Shown here in pieces: positions 57,146-64,000 of a stretch of 64,000 nt of DNA. Origin of the DNA: Burkholderiales bacterium (lineage in GTDB: Bacteria > Pseudomonadota > Gammaproteobacteria > Burkholderiales > Burkholderiaceae_C); NCBI GenBank assembly GCA_016213325.1, contig JACRAY010000028.1:46045-110044 (forward strand), in the 5' to 3' direction. Under the pieces are notes generated by a model that ran no database searches, was not told the DNA's origin, and saw only the letters and a list, made by a program, of their open reading frames with translations. Position 1 is the first letter of the stretch, and each line of letters begins with the position of its first letter. Both the position numbers and the translations under genes were made by a program.

Positions 57146-58429
57146 ATGAACCACAACCCGCACTGGCGCCGACGTGACATCGTGTCCCTGCTGGGGGGGC
57201 TGGCCGCCGGGCCGGCCCTTGCGCAGTTCCGCGTGGAGGTCACGGGCGTGGGCCTTACGCAGCTGCCGATCGCCATTGCGCCCTTCCGCGGCGACGCCGA
57301 GGCGCCGCAGAAGATAGGCGCCATCGTGGCGGCCGACCTGGAGCGCAGCGGCCAGTTCCGGCTGGTCGATACGGCCGGGGCCGCCTTCGACGAAACGAGC
57401 CGGCCGGACGTGAGCCCGTGGCGCCAGAAGGGCGCCGACACGCTGGCCGTGGGCAGCCTGACGCGCCTGGCCGATGGCCGCTACGACGTGCGCTGCCGCC
57501 TGTGGGACGTGGTGCGCGCGCAGGACCTGGGCGTGCAGGGCCATGTGGTGACGGCAGGCGACCTGCGCTACGCGGCGCACCGCATCGCCGACTTCATCTA
57601 CGAGAAGCTCACCGGCGACAAGGGCGTGTTCTCCACGCGCATCGCCTACGTCACCAAGACCGGCAACCGCTACAACCTGTGGGTGGCCGACGCCGACGGC
57701 GAAGGCGCGCAGTCGGCACTGGCGAGCCCCGAGCCCATCATTTCACCGGCATGGTCGAGCAACGGCTCGCAGCTGGCCTACGTGTCGTTCGAGTCGCGCA
57801 AGCCGGTCGTCTACGTGCACGACGTCGCCACCGGCCGGCGCCGGCTGGTGGCCAGCTTCCACGGCTCCAACAGCGCACCGGCCTGGTCGCCCGACGGCAA
57901 GACGCTGGCGGTCACGCTCACGCGCGACGGCAACTCGCAGCTCTACACCATAGACGCCAACGGCGGCGAGCCGCGCCGGATCACACGGTCGAGCGGCATC
58001 GACACCGAGCCGCTGTACTCGACCGATGGCCGCAGCATCCTGTTCGTCAGCGACCGGGGCGGCGCACCGCAGGTCTACCGCATGCCGGTGACGGGCGGGG
58101 AGCCGCAGCGCGTGACCTTTACCGGGAGTTACAACATTTCGCCGGCGCTCAGCCCCGACGGCAGGCACCTCGCCTACATTTCGCGCATCAGTGGCGCCTT
58201 CAAGCTGCAGGTCATGGAACTCGCCAGCGGCAACGTGCAGTCGGTCACCGACACCACGGCCGACGAGAGCCCGAGTTTCGCCCCCAATGGCCGCCAGATC
58301 ATCTATGCCACGCGGCAGGGCGGCCGCGAGTCCCTCATGACCACCACGCTCGACGGCAAGATCAAGGCCCGCCTGCCCGGGCAGGGCGGCGACATCCGCG
58401 AGCCCGACTGGGGTCCTTTCCAGCGATGA
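57146..58429 (+). CDS. tolB: Tol-Pal system protein TolB
   Basis: A 427-residue periplasmic protein. The signal region WRRRDIVSLLGGLAAGPALA contains a twin-Arg pair. An N-terminal domain of about 130 residues precedes a WD40-like six-bladed propeller with repeats such as SPAWSSNGSQLAYVSFES and SPALSPDGRHLAYISRIS. TolB links Pal to the TolQRA motor during outer-membrane constriction. pal follows at once. Confidence 0.96.
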   Translation: MNHNPHWRRRDIVSLLGGLAAGPALAQFRVEVTGVGLTQLPIAIAPFRGDAEAPQKIGAIVAADLERSGQFRLVDTAGAAFDETSRPDVSPWRQKGADTLAVGSLTRLADGRYDVRCRLWDVVRAQDLGVQGHVVTAGDLRYAAHRIADFIYEKLTGDKGVFSTRIAYVTKTGNRYNLWVADADGEGAQSALASPEPIISPAWSSNGSQLAYVSFESRKPVVYVHDVATGRRRLVASFHGSNSAPAWSPDGKTLAVTLTRDGNSQLYTIDANGGEPRRITRSSGIDTEPLYSTDGRSILFVSDRGGAPQVYRMPVTGGEPQRVTFTGSYNISPALSPDGRHLAYISRISGAFKLQVMELASGNVQSVTDTTADESPSFAPNGRQIIYATRQGGRESLMTTTLDGKIKARLPGQGGDIREPDWGPFQR

Positions 58430-58449
58430 ATCATTCAAGGAGGTTTGGT

Positions 58450-58983
58450 ATGAACAAACGCGTGCTGTTCGCGCTGTCCCTCGCCGCGGCCCTCGCGGGC
58501 TGCTCCAGCGGCGTGAAGCTGGACGACGTGCCGGTGGAAGAGCGCCGCATCGGCGCCACGACCCCGGGTGCACAGCAGCCCCCGGGGGCCACGCAAAGCC
58601 GCGTGGCCCCCGTGACGGCCGACACCACTTCGGCCACTGCGGCCGGCCCGGCCAACGTGGGGCGCATCCTGTACTTCGACTTCGACAGCTACTCGATCAA
58701 GCCCGAATACGCGGGCGTCATCGAGTCGCACGCGCGCTTCCTGAAGGCCAACGCCGGCCGCAAGATCGTGATCGAGGGCCACACCGACGAACAGGGCGGG
58801 CGCGAATACAACCTGGCGCTGGGCCAGCGCCGCTCCGAGGCCGTGCGCCGCGCGCTGAACCTGTTGGGCGTGGCCGAGTCACAGATGGAAGCCGTGAGCT
58901 TCGGCGAGGAAAAGCCCGCCTCCCCGGGCACCAACGAAGCGGCCTGGGCGCAGAACCGCCGGGCCGAGATTGCGTATCGATGA
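58450..58983 (+). CDS. pal: Peptidoglycan-associated lipoprotein Pal
   Basis: A 177-residue outer-membrane lipoprotein. The start at 58450 is fixed by a perfect AAGGAGGT site (58437-58444) 5 nt upstream; an ATG at 58426 would overlap the tolB stop. The lipobox is LAGC (MNKRVLFALSLAAALAGCSS). The C-terminal OmpA-like domain binds diaminopimelate: VIEGHTDEQGGREYNLALGQ, with the Asp and Arg of the family. It ends overlapping cpoB. Confidence 0.97.
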   Translation: MNKRVLFALSLAAALAGCSSGVKLDDVPVEERRIGATTPGAQQPPGATQSRVAPVTADTTSATAAGPANVGRILYFDFDSYSIKPEYAGVIESHARFLKANAGRKIVIEGHTDEQGGREYNLALGQRRSEAVRRALNLLGVAESQMEAVSFGEEKPASPGTNEAAWAQNRRAEIAYR

Positions 58984-59753
58984 TGAACATGCCGCGTTCC
59001 CTGCTGGCCGCCGTCCTGGCGGCTGCCTCCCTTGTGGCGCAGCCCGCGCGCGCCGCCCTGTTTGAAGACGACGAGGCGCGCCGCGCCATCCTCGAACTGC
59101 GGGGGCGCGTCGAGCAGCAGCGGCAGGCAAACGCGGCCGAGCTGCAGCGGCTGCAGGACGAGAACGCGACGCTGCGCCGCAGCTTGCTCGACCTGCAGCG
59201 GCAGATCGAGGAGCTGCGCAGCGACTCGGCGCGCCTGCGCGGCGCCGACGAAACGATGCTGCGCGAGCTGGCCGAGATCCAACGCCGCCAGAAGGACATC
59301 ACGCAGGGCGTCGAAGAGCGGCTGCGCAAGTTCGAGCCGGTGAAGGTGGCGGTGGACGGCAAGGAGTTCACGGCCGACCCCGCGGAGCAGCGCGACTTCG
59401 AGGCGGCGCTCGCGACCTTCCGCAAGGGTGACTTCGTCGCGGCGCAGGCTGCGTTTTCCGAATTCCTCAAGCGCTACCCGGCCAGCGGGTACCGGCCGAC
59501 GGCCCTGTTCTGGCTGGGCAACGCGCAGTATGCCAACCGCGACTACGCCGGTGCCATCGGCAACTTCCGCGCATTGATCGCGCTGGCGCCCGACCACCCG
59601 CGTGCGCCCGAAGCGGTGCTGTCCATCGCCAACTGCCAGATCGAGCTGAAGCAGAACCCGCAGGCGCGCAAGACGCTGGACGACCTGGTGAAGGCGTACC
59701 CGCAGTCCGAGGCGGCGGTGGCGGCGAAAGAGCGGTTGTCGAAGTTCCGCTAG
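58980..59753 (+). CDS. cpoB: Tol-Pal system protein CpoB/YbgF
   Basis: A 257-residue periplasmic protein. A signal peptide (LLAAVLAAASLVAQPARA) is followed by an N-terminal coiled coil of about 90 residues (ILELRGRVEQQRQANAAELQ onward) and TPR-like C-terminal repeats (DFEAALATFRKGDFVAAQAA, YANRDYAGAIGNFRALIALA). It coordinates PBP1B with Tol at division. The ATGATG start overlaps the pal stop. Confidence 0.94.
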   Translation: MMNMPRSLLAAVLAAASLVAQPARAALFEDDEARRAILELRGRVEQQRQANAAELQRLQDENATLRRSLLDLQRQIEELRSDSARLRGADETMLRELAEIQRRQKDITQGVEERLRKFEPVKVAVDGKEFTADPAEQRDFEAALATFRKGDFVAAQAAFSEFLKRYPASGYRPTALFWLGNAQYANRDYAGAIGNFRALIALAPDHPRAPEAVLSIANCQIELKQNPQARKTLDDLVKAYPQSEAAVAAKERLSKFR

Positions 59754-59758
59754 GGCGC

Positions 59759-59777
59759 GCTGGGGTTGCACCCCAGC
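59759..59777. repeat. Intergenic palindrome, copy 2
   Basis: GCTGGGGT, TGC, ACCCCAGC: a perfect 8-bp hairpin six bases after the cpoB stop. It shares its core and the flanking CCAGCCT with the longer palindrome at 51336-51364. Confidence 0.55.
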
Positions 59778-59793
59778 CTCCATAATTCCGGGC

Positions 59794-60882
59794 ATGCCGC
59801 CCGAGATTCAGGCCCTGGCCGCCAAGGTCCTCTGGGCCACCTTCTTCCTTTCCTTCGCCTTCGGCGCCATCGCGCAGCGCACCCATTTCTGCACGATGGG
59901 CGCCGTAAGCGACGCCGTGACCATGGGCGACTACACGCGCCTGCGCCAGTGGGCACTGGCCTCGGCCGTCGCCATGCTGGGCTTCTGGGCCCTGGTGATG
60001 GCGGGGCAGGTCGACCCCGCCAAGACGCTCTACAGCTCCAACCGCTGGACCTGGCTGTCGGCGCTGGCCGGCGGCGCGATGTTCGGCTTCGGCATGGTGC
60101 TGGCATCCGGCTGCGGCAGCAAGACGCTGGTGCGCATCGGCGGCGGCAACCTGAAGTCGCTGGTGGTGTTCTTCGTGCTGGGCGTGTCGGCCTTCGCGAC
60201 GCTGAAGGGCATCACGGCCGTGCTGCGCGTGGCCACGGTCGATCGCGTATCGGCCGACTTCAGCGGGCCGGCCACGCTGCCGAACCTGCTGGGCGTGCCG
60301 CCCGTCGTGATCGCGTTGGTGCTCGCGGCTGCCTTGATCGCCTGGGTCGTGCGCGGACCGGGTTTCGTGCGCTTCGAGAACCTGCTCGCCGGCATCGGCA
60401 TAGGCGCGGTGATCGCCGCCATGTGGTGGACCACCGGCCACCTGGGCTACGTGGCCGAACATCCCGAGACGCTGCAGGAAGCCTTCATCGCCACCAACTC
60501 CGGCCGCGCCGAAGCGCTCAGCTTCGTGGCGCCGGTGGCCTACACGCTGGACTGGCTCATGTTCTACAGCGACAGGGCCAAGCTGCTGTCCACCGGCATC
60601 GTCTCGGTGGCGGGTGTCATCGCGGGTTCCGCGGTCGTCGCACTCGCCACGCGCAACTTCCGCTGGGAAGGTTTCGGCAGCACCGAAGACGTGGCGAACC
60701 ACCTGGCGGGCGGCATGCTGATGGGCGTGGGCGGGGTGACCGCGCTGGGCTGCACCATCGGCCAGGGGCTGAGCGGCTTGTCGACGCTGGCTGCCACGAG
60801 CGTCGTCGCGCTGGCGGCGATCCTCGCGGGCGCGGTGGCCGCGGTGAAGTACCAGGTGTGGCGCATGGAGCGCATGGCATGA
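59794..60882 (+). CDS. YeeE/YedE family sulfur (thiosulfate) transporter, TsuA-like
   Basis: A 362-residue membrane protein with about nine to ten helices. The conserved Cys motifs of the YeeE/TsuA fold are visible: GAIAQRTHFCTMGAVSD, ASGCGSKTLVR and LGCTIGQGLSG. The characterised homologue takes up thiosulfate through a cysteine relay. No TusA-like partner gene is adjacent. The tcdA start overlaps its stop (ATGA). Confidence 0.88.
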   Translation: MPPEIQALAAKVLWATFFLSFAFGAIAQRTHFCTMGAVSDAVTMGDYTRLRQWALASAVAMLGFWALVMAGQVDPAKTLYSSNRWTWLSALAGGAMFGFGMVLASGCGSKTLVRIGGGNLKSLVVFFVLGVSAFATLKGITAVLRVATVDRVSADFSGPATLPNLLGVPPVVIALVLAAALIAWVVRGPGFVRFENLLAGIGIGAVIAAMWWTTGHLGYVAEHPETLQEAFIATNSGRAEALSFVAPVAYTLDWLMFYSDRAKLLSTGIVSVAGVIAGSAVVALATRNFRWEGFGSTEDVANHLAGGMLMGVGGVTALGCTIGQGLSGLSTLAATSVVALAAILAGAVAAVKYQVWRMERMA

Positions 60883-61673
60883 CGCACCTGGACGAAGAAG
60901 TCGACCTGAAGCGCCGCTTCGGCGGGCTGGAGCGCCTGTACGGCATGGACGGCGCAGCGGCGATCCGCGGCGCACACGTCGCCGTCGTCGGCATCGGCGG
61001 CGTGGGCTCGTGGGCAGCGGAAGCCCTGGCACGCAGCGGCGTGGGCGAACTGACGCTGGTCGACCTGGACCATGTGGCCGAGTCGAACATCAACCGGCAG
61101 GTGCATGCGCTGGACGGCACGCTGGGGCAGGCCAAGGTGCAGGCGATGCGTGAACGCATTGCGCAGATCCACCGCGGCTGCCGCGTGAACACGGTGGAGA
61201 AATTCGTCGAGCCGGACAACTGGCCGGCGCTGCTGCCCGAGCCCGTCGATGCGGTCATCGATGCCTGCGACGAAGTCAGGGCGAAGGTCGCCATGGCCGC
61301 GTGGGCCCTGAAGGGCAGGGCGCTGTTCGTCTCCTGCGGCGCAGCCGGCGGCAAGCGCCTGGCGCACAAGGTCGACATCGACGACCTCGCCGCGACCACG
61401 CACGACCCGCTGCTGGCGCAGCTGCGCTATCGCCTGCGCAAGTTCCACGGCGCGCCGCGCGAGGGCAAGCGCATCGGCATCAACTGCGTGTTCAGCCGCG
61501 AGGCGGTTGCGCCGCCCGACGCCTCGTGCGACATCGAAGGCGACGGCACGCTCAACTGCCATGGCTACGGCTCGGTGGTGAGCGTGACGGCGACCTTCGG
61601 CCAGTGCGCGGCGGGGTGGGTGCTGGACAGGCTGGCGGCTTCCGCGGCCAAGGGCCGGCCGGCCAAGCTATAA
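60879..61673 (+). CDS. tcdA: tRNA threonylcarbamoyladenosine dehydratase
   Basis: A 264-residue ThiF/E1-like enzyme that cyclises t6A37 of tRNA to ct6A using ATP. The nucleotide motif GIGGVGSWAAEALARSG, the Asp of LVDLDHVAESNINRQ and the Arg finger region are present, as are Cys residues in SCGAAGG. It is coupled to the transporter gene upstream. Its stop codon lies inside a TATAAT hexamer that may serve the tRNA-Lys gene. Confidence 0.93.
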   Translation: MTHLDEEVDLKRRFGGLERLYGMDGAAAIRGAHVAVVGIGGVGSWAAEALARSGVGELTLVDLDHVAESNINRQVHALDGTLGQAKVQAMRERIAQIHRGCRVNTVEKFVEPDNWPALLPEPVDAVIDACDEVRAKVAMAAWALKGRALFVSCGAAGGKRLAHKVDIDDLAATTHDPLLAQLRYRLRKFHGAPREGKRIGINCVFSREAVAPPDASCDIEGDGTLNCHGYGSVVSVTATFGQCAAGWVLDRLAASAAKGRPAKL

Positions 61674-61674
61674 T
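61669..61674 (+). promoter_or_regulatory. Candidate -10 (TATAAT) for tRNA-Lys
   Basis: A perfect TATAAT overlaps the tcdA stop codon and lies 38 bp before the mature tRNA. No clear TTGACA-like -35 is found at 16-18 bp. A 9-bp stem-loop (61682-61706) without a U-run sits between it and the tRNA. Confidence 0.35.
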
Positions 61675-61712
61675 TTCAGGCTTTGCCGCGTGTCATGCGC
61701 GGCAAATCGGTT

Positions 61713-61788
61713 GGGACGTTAGCTCAGTTGGTAGAGCAGCGGACTTTTAATCCGTTGGTCGCAGGTTCGACCCCTGCACGTCCTACCA
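61713..61788 (+). tRNA. tRNA-Lys (anticodon TTT)
   Basis: A 76-nt cloverleaf with encoded CCA. The acceptor arm is GGGACGT pairing with ACGTCCT, the D arm GCTCAGTTGGTAGAGC, and the anticodon stem GCGGA/TCCGT with loop CTTTTAA (anticodon at 61746-61748). The T arm is GCAGGTTCGACCCCTGC. The first acceptor pair reads G1-U72, a wobble. It is the presumed integration site of the element that follows. Confidence 0.97.
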
Positions 61789-61809
61789 GTTTTCCAGAGG
61801 GAGCGGCTG

Positions 61810-62853
61810 TCATTGACGCTCCCTCTTTCCATCTGGCGTAGCCAAAACGTAGCCCTGAAGTGCATTATCGAGGCGGCTGGCCGCTTGCTGCAAGCCTTCT
61901 GGCGCGATGTGAGCATAGCGGTCCACCATGGCACGGGTCAGCCAGCCGCCGAGCATCTGGAGCTCGTGAGTCGGTGTCCCGGCCTGCCTGTGCCATGTGG
62001 CAAAGGTGTGCCTCAGGTCGTGCCAGCGGAAGTCCTCGATCCCGGCCCGTTCAAGCGCCGCCCACCACGCCTTTGTCGAGACGTTGCTGATCGGCTGGCC
62101 CTTGTAGCTGAACACGTACTCCGAGTGTTGCCCGATCCGCTTCTGCAGGACAGCCATCGCGGCTTCGTTCAGCGGGCAGCCTTGCGCCCTGCCGTTCTTG
62201 AAGCTCTCGCCGGGAATCCGGACGTGCTGCGACCGCAGATCCACCTCCGACCAGCGCAGCCCCTTCACGTTGGCCTGCCGCATCCCCGTGGCCAGCGAGA
62301 AAAGCGCCATGTCCGCCAGGTGCGGAGGAAGCTCCGCATGCAGCCGTGCGAACTGCTCTGCGGTGAGGTAGCGCACGCGGCCCGCTGACTCGCGGAATAG
62401 GGAGATCGTCGGCACCTTTTCGATCCACTCCCACTCCCGCCACGCCTTGCGAAGAATGGTCCGGATCAACGCCAGGTATCGATTGGCCGTCGCCTGCGAA
62501 GCAATCTCGGCCCGCTTGAACTTGATGCGGTCGACGGTGTTGCGGTCGATCTCATCGAGGCATTTCCCCCCTAGTTCGGGGTGGAGCCACGCAAGGTACG
62601 CCTTGTCCTGCTTGTGCGTGCGCTTGTGCGCGCTTTCGAGCAGGTACTTCACGACGGCGTCCTGCCACGTGTAGCGCGGCTTCTTTCCGAGCTTGTCCTG
62701 TTGCCAGCGCTCATGAGCGAGCTTGACGTGGAACTCGCGTGCCTTCTTCCTGTCGGCAGTCCGAGTAGAGAGCTGTAGAGGTCCGGATTCGCCACCGATG
62801 GGCGGCAGCTTGACCCACCAATAGGGCGAGTCTTTCCTTCTGTAGAGCGGCAT
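61810..62853 (-). CDS. Tyrosine recombinase / site-specific integrase
   Basis: A 347-residue phage-type integrase. An N-terminal arm-binding region (MPLYRRKDSPYWWVKLPP) and a core-binding domain are followed by the catalytic domain. Catalytic residues seen are Arg in TGMRQANVKG, Lys in ESFKNGRAQG, His278 and Arg281 in HDLRHT, Trp304 in GGW and Tyr313 in VDRYAHI. Its 3' end faces the tRNA-Lys gene 21 bp away, which implies integration there. Its start lies inside the HTH gene. Confidence 0.93.
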   Translation of the reverse strand: MPLYRRKDSPYWWVKLPPIGGESGPLQLSTRTADRKKAREFHVKLAHERWQQDKLGKKPRYTWQDAVVKYLLESAHKRTHKQDKAYLAWLHPELGGKCLDEIDRNTVDRIKFKRAEIASQATANRYLALIRTILRKAWREWEWIEKVPTISLFRESAGRVRYLTAEQFARLHAELPPHLADMALFSLATGMRQANVKGLRWSEVDLRSQHVRIPGESFKNGRAQGCPLNEAAMAVLQKRIGQHSEYVFSYKGQPISNVSTKAWWAALERAGIEDFRWHDLRHTFATWHRQAGTPTHELQMLGGWLTRAMVDRYAHIAPEGLQQAASRLDNALQGYVLATPDGKRERQ

Positions 62854-63056
62854 TCAGGGTTCTCCTGAGCATCGGCTACAGACACACGCGATAGCGATTG
62901 TGCCACCAGATACTCAATGAGGAGGGATTCAACGAAGACCCACGCTTTCCCCACCTTGCAGCCCGGAATTGCGCCGGCACGGGCTCGACCCTGCAGCGTC
63001 TTCGGGTGCACATGGAGGAGGCGAGCGGCCTCCACGAGATTCAGTGTTGCAGGCAT
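62649..63056 (-). CDS. Helix-turn-helix DNA-binding protein (excisionase/MerR-like)
   Basis: A 135-residue protein. Residues 1-50 are a MerR/AlpA-type winged helix (LNLVEAARLLHVHPKTLQGR, GAIPGCKVGKAWVFVES), then a polar low-complexity tail with SQ/SR-rich segments (QENPECRSTEGKTRPIGG). The last about 205 bp overlap the integrase N-terminus in another frame; similar overlapped arrangements occur in related Burkholderiales elements as far as I recall. It may act as excision factor or repressor. A GTG at 63071 is an alternative start. Confidence 0.7.
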   Translation of the reverse strand: MPATLNLVEAARLLHVHPKTLQGRARAGAIPGCKVGKAWVFVESLLIEYLVAQSLSRVSVADAQENPECRSTEGKTRPIGGSSCRPSVANPDLYSSLLGLPTGRRHASSTSSSLMSAGNRTSSERSRATRGRTPS

Positions 63057-63883
63057 GCGCCGGGCGCCCACGAGTACGGTCCGACAACATCTGACACTGG
63101 CCGCGGATGGCGGCGTAGCCTCATGACGTAAGTTCGCCCCTTCCCAGTGAAGACAAGCCCGAACTCAGAGGGCAGCCATTCGCCAGTGGCCACCTCCACC
63201 CATCCCCCACCGGGTTGCCGCCTGTACTTGTCGGTGACCGATGCTCGCGACTGGATGAACGACGGAAAGTTGATCCACGCCCGGATATCGCGGTGATCCT
63301 TGGCGAGTCCTCCAACGCCGTAGAGCCTCGCGTCCTTCGGGATTCCCCGACATGACGTCAACTTCTTGGCGTAGCTCATGACGTACCCCACCGGGCTACG
63401 CGCGCGGAGCGTGTTGGTCATGCCGTGCGGCCACCACCCTTGCTTGTCCGCCTTTGGCATCGTCAGGCCCTTTGGCAGGAAGAAGATGCAGTGATAGTGG
63501 ATCACCCCTCGGCCAATCCCATCGTCCGTGCGTGATCCATCCTGAACTTCCGCGACCCAGACATAGCGCGGATTGGCAGCGGAACGCTTCTTGTGCCACT
63601 TTCGGACACGATCAAGGTACTGCGCCACATGGCATGCCTCCCATACCGCGCCAGGTCGATAGGTGAGGGTGACCATCACGACTTGATACCGGCGGCCCAA
63701 CAGCCCAAGCAGGTGAAGCTTGGCGGCTATACCGATGTTGCGCCGCAATCGCTGAAATCGAGCCGAAGCTCGGTCGATGGCGAGAAGGTCACCCTCGCCG
63801 TCAGCGGCCCAGATCGCCGTGTTCTGAGTTGTTGATACTGAGACAAGCCCAGCGCCTTCGGCGTGAGCGTGCAGCCATCCCAT
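63041..63883 (-). CDS. HUH-type replication initiation protein (rolling-circle, phage-like)
   Basis: A 280-residue protein. Motif 1 VTLTY is at residues 71-75, the HUH metal motif is His129-Tyr130-His131 (GVIHYHCIF), and the nicking Tyr171 with Lys173/Lys174 sits in GYVMSYAKKL. This matches the Rep/gpII-like initiators of filamentous phages and rolling-circle plasmids. It would nick double-stranded element DNA to start rolling-circle replication. The end overlaps the HTH gene start by 16 bp. Confidence 0.82.
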   Translation of the reverse strand: MGWLHAHAEGAGLVSVSTTQNTAIWAADGEGDLLAIDRASARFQRLRRNIGIAAKLHLLGLLGRRYQVVMVTLTYRPGAVWEACHVAQYLDRVRKWHKKRSAANPRYVWVAEVQDGSRTDDGIGRGVIHYHCIFFLPKGLTMPKADKQGWWPHGMTNTLRARSPVGYVMSYAKKLTSCRGIPKDARLYGVGGLAKDHRDIRAWINFPSFIQSRASVTDKYRRQPGGGWVEVATGEWLPSEFGLVFTGKGRTYVMRLRRHPRPVSDVVGPYSWAPGACLQH

Positions 63884-63907
63884 CTTGACGATGGCCGGTG
63901 CCTGCAG

Positions 63908-64000
63908 TCACTTCCCTGAGTCTTGGGAGCCAACGAAGGCGACGCACTCCACGAGGTTGAGCGCGGCCAGCAGCAGGAACTTCTCCGCATCGGTGCGCAC
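63908..64000 (-). CDS. Partial hypothetical protein of the integrated element (C-terminal end)
   Basis: The minus strand is open from the window edge to a TGA ending at 63908 and encodes 30 residues, with ALNLVECVAFVGSQDSGK at the C-terminus. It precedes the replication gene by 24 bp in the same direction. I do not recognise the family from this fragment. Confidence 0.5.
   Translation of the reverse strand: MRTDAEKFLLLAALNLVECVAFVGSQDSGK

Larger units (their letters stand above)
61789..64000. mobile_element. One end of an integrated element at tRNA-Lys (filamentous-phage-like), partial
   Basis: Directly behind the 3' end of tRNA-Lys come a tyrosine recombinase, an HTH protein and an HUH-type replication protein, all on the minus strand, with lower GC than the flanking chromosome by eye. 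This is the order expected for an inovirus-like prophage or rolling-circle integrative element. The far end and second att site lie beyond the window. Confidence 0.75.

Noticed and set aside
61682..61706. A 9-bp stem-loop between tcdA and tRNA-Lys as a terminator
   Set aside because: No U-run follows and it would lie inside the tRNA leader, so it cannot be called a terminator.

Overview
The window is high-GC chromosomal DNA of a betaproteobacterium, order Burkholderiales. Gene content and order suggest family Comamonadaceae, with a Ramlibacter/Variovorax-like background. Pointers are the run exbB-exbD-lpxK-Trm112-kdsB-adk, the run yebC-purD-hemF-nadD-rsfS-rlmH-maf-rng, clpS-clpA, tolB-pal-cpoB, an orphan Bug-type solute receptor, and pervasive ATGA/GTGA stop-start overlaps. 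All calls come from reading the sequence and recalling protein families; no database search was run.

Layout. 1-6.6 kb: the 5' part of a 3-hydroxyacyl-CoA dehydrogenase gene, a FimV-like protein, an MFS carrier, a D-2-hydroxyacid dehydrogenase and a DUF1993 protein. 6.7-8.8 kb: lexA with two tandem SOS boxes, a small gene behind it, and a divergent asparaginase. 8.8-14.8 kb: adk, kdsB, Trm112, lpxK, exbDB, then xseA and sodB. 15.3-16 kb: two tandem secreted proteins made of 11-residue Lys/Glu/Ala repeats. 16.2-26.4 kb: icd, a glycosyltransferase/GNAT pair, a cold-shock protein, clpSA, DUF3597, YidB, EVE and an AMP-forming ligase. 26.3-30.5 kb: a coupled cassette of APH-fold kinase, enolase paralogue and Bug receptor, with divergent panE. 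31-32.5 kb: a thioesterase remnant with an internal deletion, coupled to a Bcr/CflA efflux gene.

32.5-43.0 kb is the most distinctive block. A minus-strand operon (upp, TPR protein, HupE/UreJ-like membrane protein, cytosine-deaminase-like amidohydrolase) and a second minus-strand pair (URC1- and URC4-like) together look like pyrimidine salvage and the URC uracil-catabolic route. Between them lies a plus-strand four-gene redox operon: a geranylgeranyl-reductase-like flavoprotein, a stand-alone cyclic-nucleotide-binding domain protein, a GltD-like oxidoreductase with a C-terminal ferredoxin domain, and a small membrane protein. All its junctions are overlapping, and a perfect FNR/Anr box precedes it. 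It is the best candidate here for an undescribed system.

43.1-51.3 kb: a HerA-like ATPase and the long yebC-rng housekeeping run. 51.4-57.1 kb: LPS core and O-antigen genes (GT9, ligase, MsbA, two GT2). 57.1-61.7 kb: tolB-pal-cpoB, a YeeE/TsuA transporter and tcdA. 61.7-64 kb: tRNA-Lys followed by one end of an integrated element (tyrosine recombinase, HTH protein, HUH-type replication protein) that continues beyond the window.
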